DNA of 64,000 nucleotides from Psoroptes ovis (taxonomy: Eukaryota > Arthropoda > Arachnida > Sarcoptiformes > Psoroptidae): contig PQWQ01000002.1 in assembly GCA_002943765.1 (NCBI GenBank), positions 4,650,001 to 4,714,000 of the forward strand, read 5' to 3'. Made by a program: the position numbers and the translations under genes. Of this stretch, positions 62,602 through 64,000 are shown piece after piece; positions within the stretch are counted from its first letter, which is position 1, and each line of letters begins with the position of its first letter. The notes below the pieces were generated by a model. That model ran no database searches. It was not told the DNA's origin and saw only the letters and a program-made list of their open reading frames with translations.

Positions 62602-63492
62602 TTAAACAGGCAGAGTTTTTGATACAGTGCTTGCGGCCATTTTGGAAAAAAACATGAGGCCAGTTTGACCACCTGGAATATACGTAAAAACGTACCAAAT
62701 CAAGGCGATCACTTGGATAATAGCGAATAATGATGTTAATAGAGTACTTTGTACTGCTAATGCAAAATATAATGTTGCAATTAATGAACCAAAATATGCT
62801 GCCGTGAACGGTAATCTTTCTTTTGAAAATTGATTTTTTAAATGATTCCAAGGGCCTAATAGGATGGCAAAACTTGCAACAATGAATATTGAGCCAAACG
62901 TAAAAAGTATGGAAAATTTTCTCGCTGCAAACAATAATATTGGAATGTACATCACTGACTGAAAATTGAATTGAATTTAGTTTTGATTGTCAAGAATGAA
63001 TTAAAATGAAATTGCTTACGATTGAGAAACATGTTAAACCCATAAAAAAGCATGCAATGAAACCGATAATTCGCTGCGTTCGCGTCTAATTTTTTGGCGA
63101 TTAAGAATTGGAATTAATTTTAATCATAATTTGTCAATAACATTACTTACCAGAGTCGGTATTAATCCTTTAGGCTGCTCAGGTTGGTTTGAAATGAATG
63201 GAATGCGAAACCATGATGATGATGATGAACCATTCGATTGAATGCCAACTTTATCTAAATTATCATCACTAGGTGATGTACGTAACGGTTGATATGGTGT
63301 AAACCATCCTTTCATTGCCGTACCATTAGCATTATTATCAAACCATTCTTTGATTGATTTAGTTGTTGTTTTAGATGTTTGCGATGATGATGACGACTGA
63401 TTATTATTATTATTATTATAATTATTCAATGATGAACCAGATGTTTTAAGATAATTATTTAAATCTGAACTAATGTTAATATTTGTGGACAT
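62602..63492 (-). CDS. SFT2-family Golgi vesicle-transport membrane protein
   Basis: Four-span Golgi protein family implicated in endosome-to-Golgi transport and fusion. Exons 63492-63151, 63085-63020, 62958-62602; 254 aa. A long Asn/Ser-rich cytosolic N-terminus (about 100 residues) is followed by TRTQRIIGFIACFFMGLTC, ILLFAARKFSILFTFGSIFI, ILLGPWNHLKNQFSKERLPF and AVQSTLLTSLFAIIQVIALI, which show the SFT2 pattern R-x-x-GF...FMG, KFS-L-T-GS, GP and SKER-PF. The long N-terminus resembles SFT2D3 more than SFT2D1/2. The tail ends with FFSKMAASTVSKTLPV. Stops 192 bp from the convergent SF1 stop. Confidence 0.9.
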
Positions 63493-64000
63493 TTTATTTA
63501 TTTCGACTAAGTACTGGAGCCTTTTTCAGTATTGCAACACAATAATCAACAAAGAAAAGAAACATATGTTGATGACATCATTCATAAATTGTTTACATTA
63601 ACGATTACATTTTCATCCGAAAGATGGAAACTGGTGAATTTCGAGCATACGTCGCATTTGGATTTTACAAAATTTTGTTTTTGTTATTTCATTCGATCAA
63701 AGCAAAAACAAACAAATAAACAAACGACGAGGACGAACATTGACAACAATAATCGACACTTTTATCCCATAAAATTAAATCAAAAAAATATAGAAATAAC
63801 AAGGTTTGTATAATTTTCAAATTTTTCATTGAATTTTCTCGCTTGATTCATGTCCCCTTTGAGGTCATTCAATCATTTAATTATATGAAATCATTTCGAT
63901 TTTGTCTTAAATTTGTTTCAAATATTCAAAAGTCAATGATATTTGATCGATAATCATTTGAAAGGTTTGATTTGTAATTCTATGATTCAATCCCAATATC
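63493..64000. other. Upstream region of the SFT2 gene, right edge of window
   Basis: An open frame at 63532-63813 (+) is not supported by any motif. I see only AT-rich promoter-like sequence. Confidence 0.4.

Noticed and set aside
63532..63813. 93-codon frame at the right edge
   Set aside because: No recognisable motif; composition like neighbouring non-coding DNA.
1..64000. CRISPR arrays, bacterial operons, insertion sequences or viral genes
   Set aside because: Spliced animal genes throughout; no regular repeat-spacer structure and no transposase, reverse transcriptase or capsid motifs seen.

Overview
The window is eukaryotic nuclear DNA. It is very AT-rich and packed with genes on both strands. 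Introns are mostly 50-100 bp with GT..AG borders, and runs of CAT, AAT, CAA and GAAT repeats often enter coding sequence as His, Asn, Gln or Thr runs. The proteins are animal proteins (HMX homeodomain, NUP93, TRAP-alpha, XRN1, SF1, galectin, LDLR-class-A receptor). Compact genes, small introns and extreme AT content suggest an arthropod, most plausibly an acariform mite; that placement is inference and the species cannot be read from the sequence.

Layout. 1-7 kb: 3' part of an HMX homeobox gene (+), an RNF146-like RING/WWE E3 ligase (+), and the ER-membrane E3 ligase MARCHF6 (-). 8-17 kb: NAA15 (-), NUP93 (-), and divergently a SHCBP1/nessun dorma-like protein (+). 17-30 kb: a DOMON-containing single-pass membrane protein (-), about 5.8 kb without convincing genes, then a membrane-anchored JmjC-like oxygenase (-) split by a 3.1 kb intron. 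30-35 kb: SMIM13 (-), TCAIM (-) and a RILP-like protein (+). 35-43 kb: DENND4/Crag (+) followed by two unrecognised small genes (+) that share a short motif. 44-51 kb: an LRP12-like receptor (+), a DUSP3-like phosphatase (-), the mitochondrial hotdog dehydratase HTD2 (-), a short CIAPIN1 (+), BLOC1S4 (-) and SSR1/TRAP-alpha (-). 52-63.5 kb: USP12/46 (+), a tandem galectin (+), XRN1 (-), SF1 (+) and an SFT2-family protein (-).

There is no operon-like pathway. Most genes are housekeeping: ER quality control and translocation, N-terminal acetylation, nuclear pore, splicing, mRNA decay, Fe-S assembly, vesicle traffic and Rab regulation. Exon models were built by hand from splice sites and reading-frame phase. 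Almost every model closes with a total length divisible by three and matches conserved family residues across the joins.

The most unusual points are a CIAPIN1 reduced to its Fe-S region, an RNF146 without its usual C-terminal tail, a SHCBP1-like protein whose beta-helix stops early, the unrecognised gene pair at 41-43 kb, a set of alternating hairpins in the gene-poor stretch near 23.8 kb, and an Asn-rich insertion in USP12/46.
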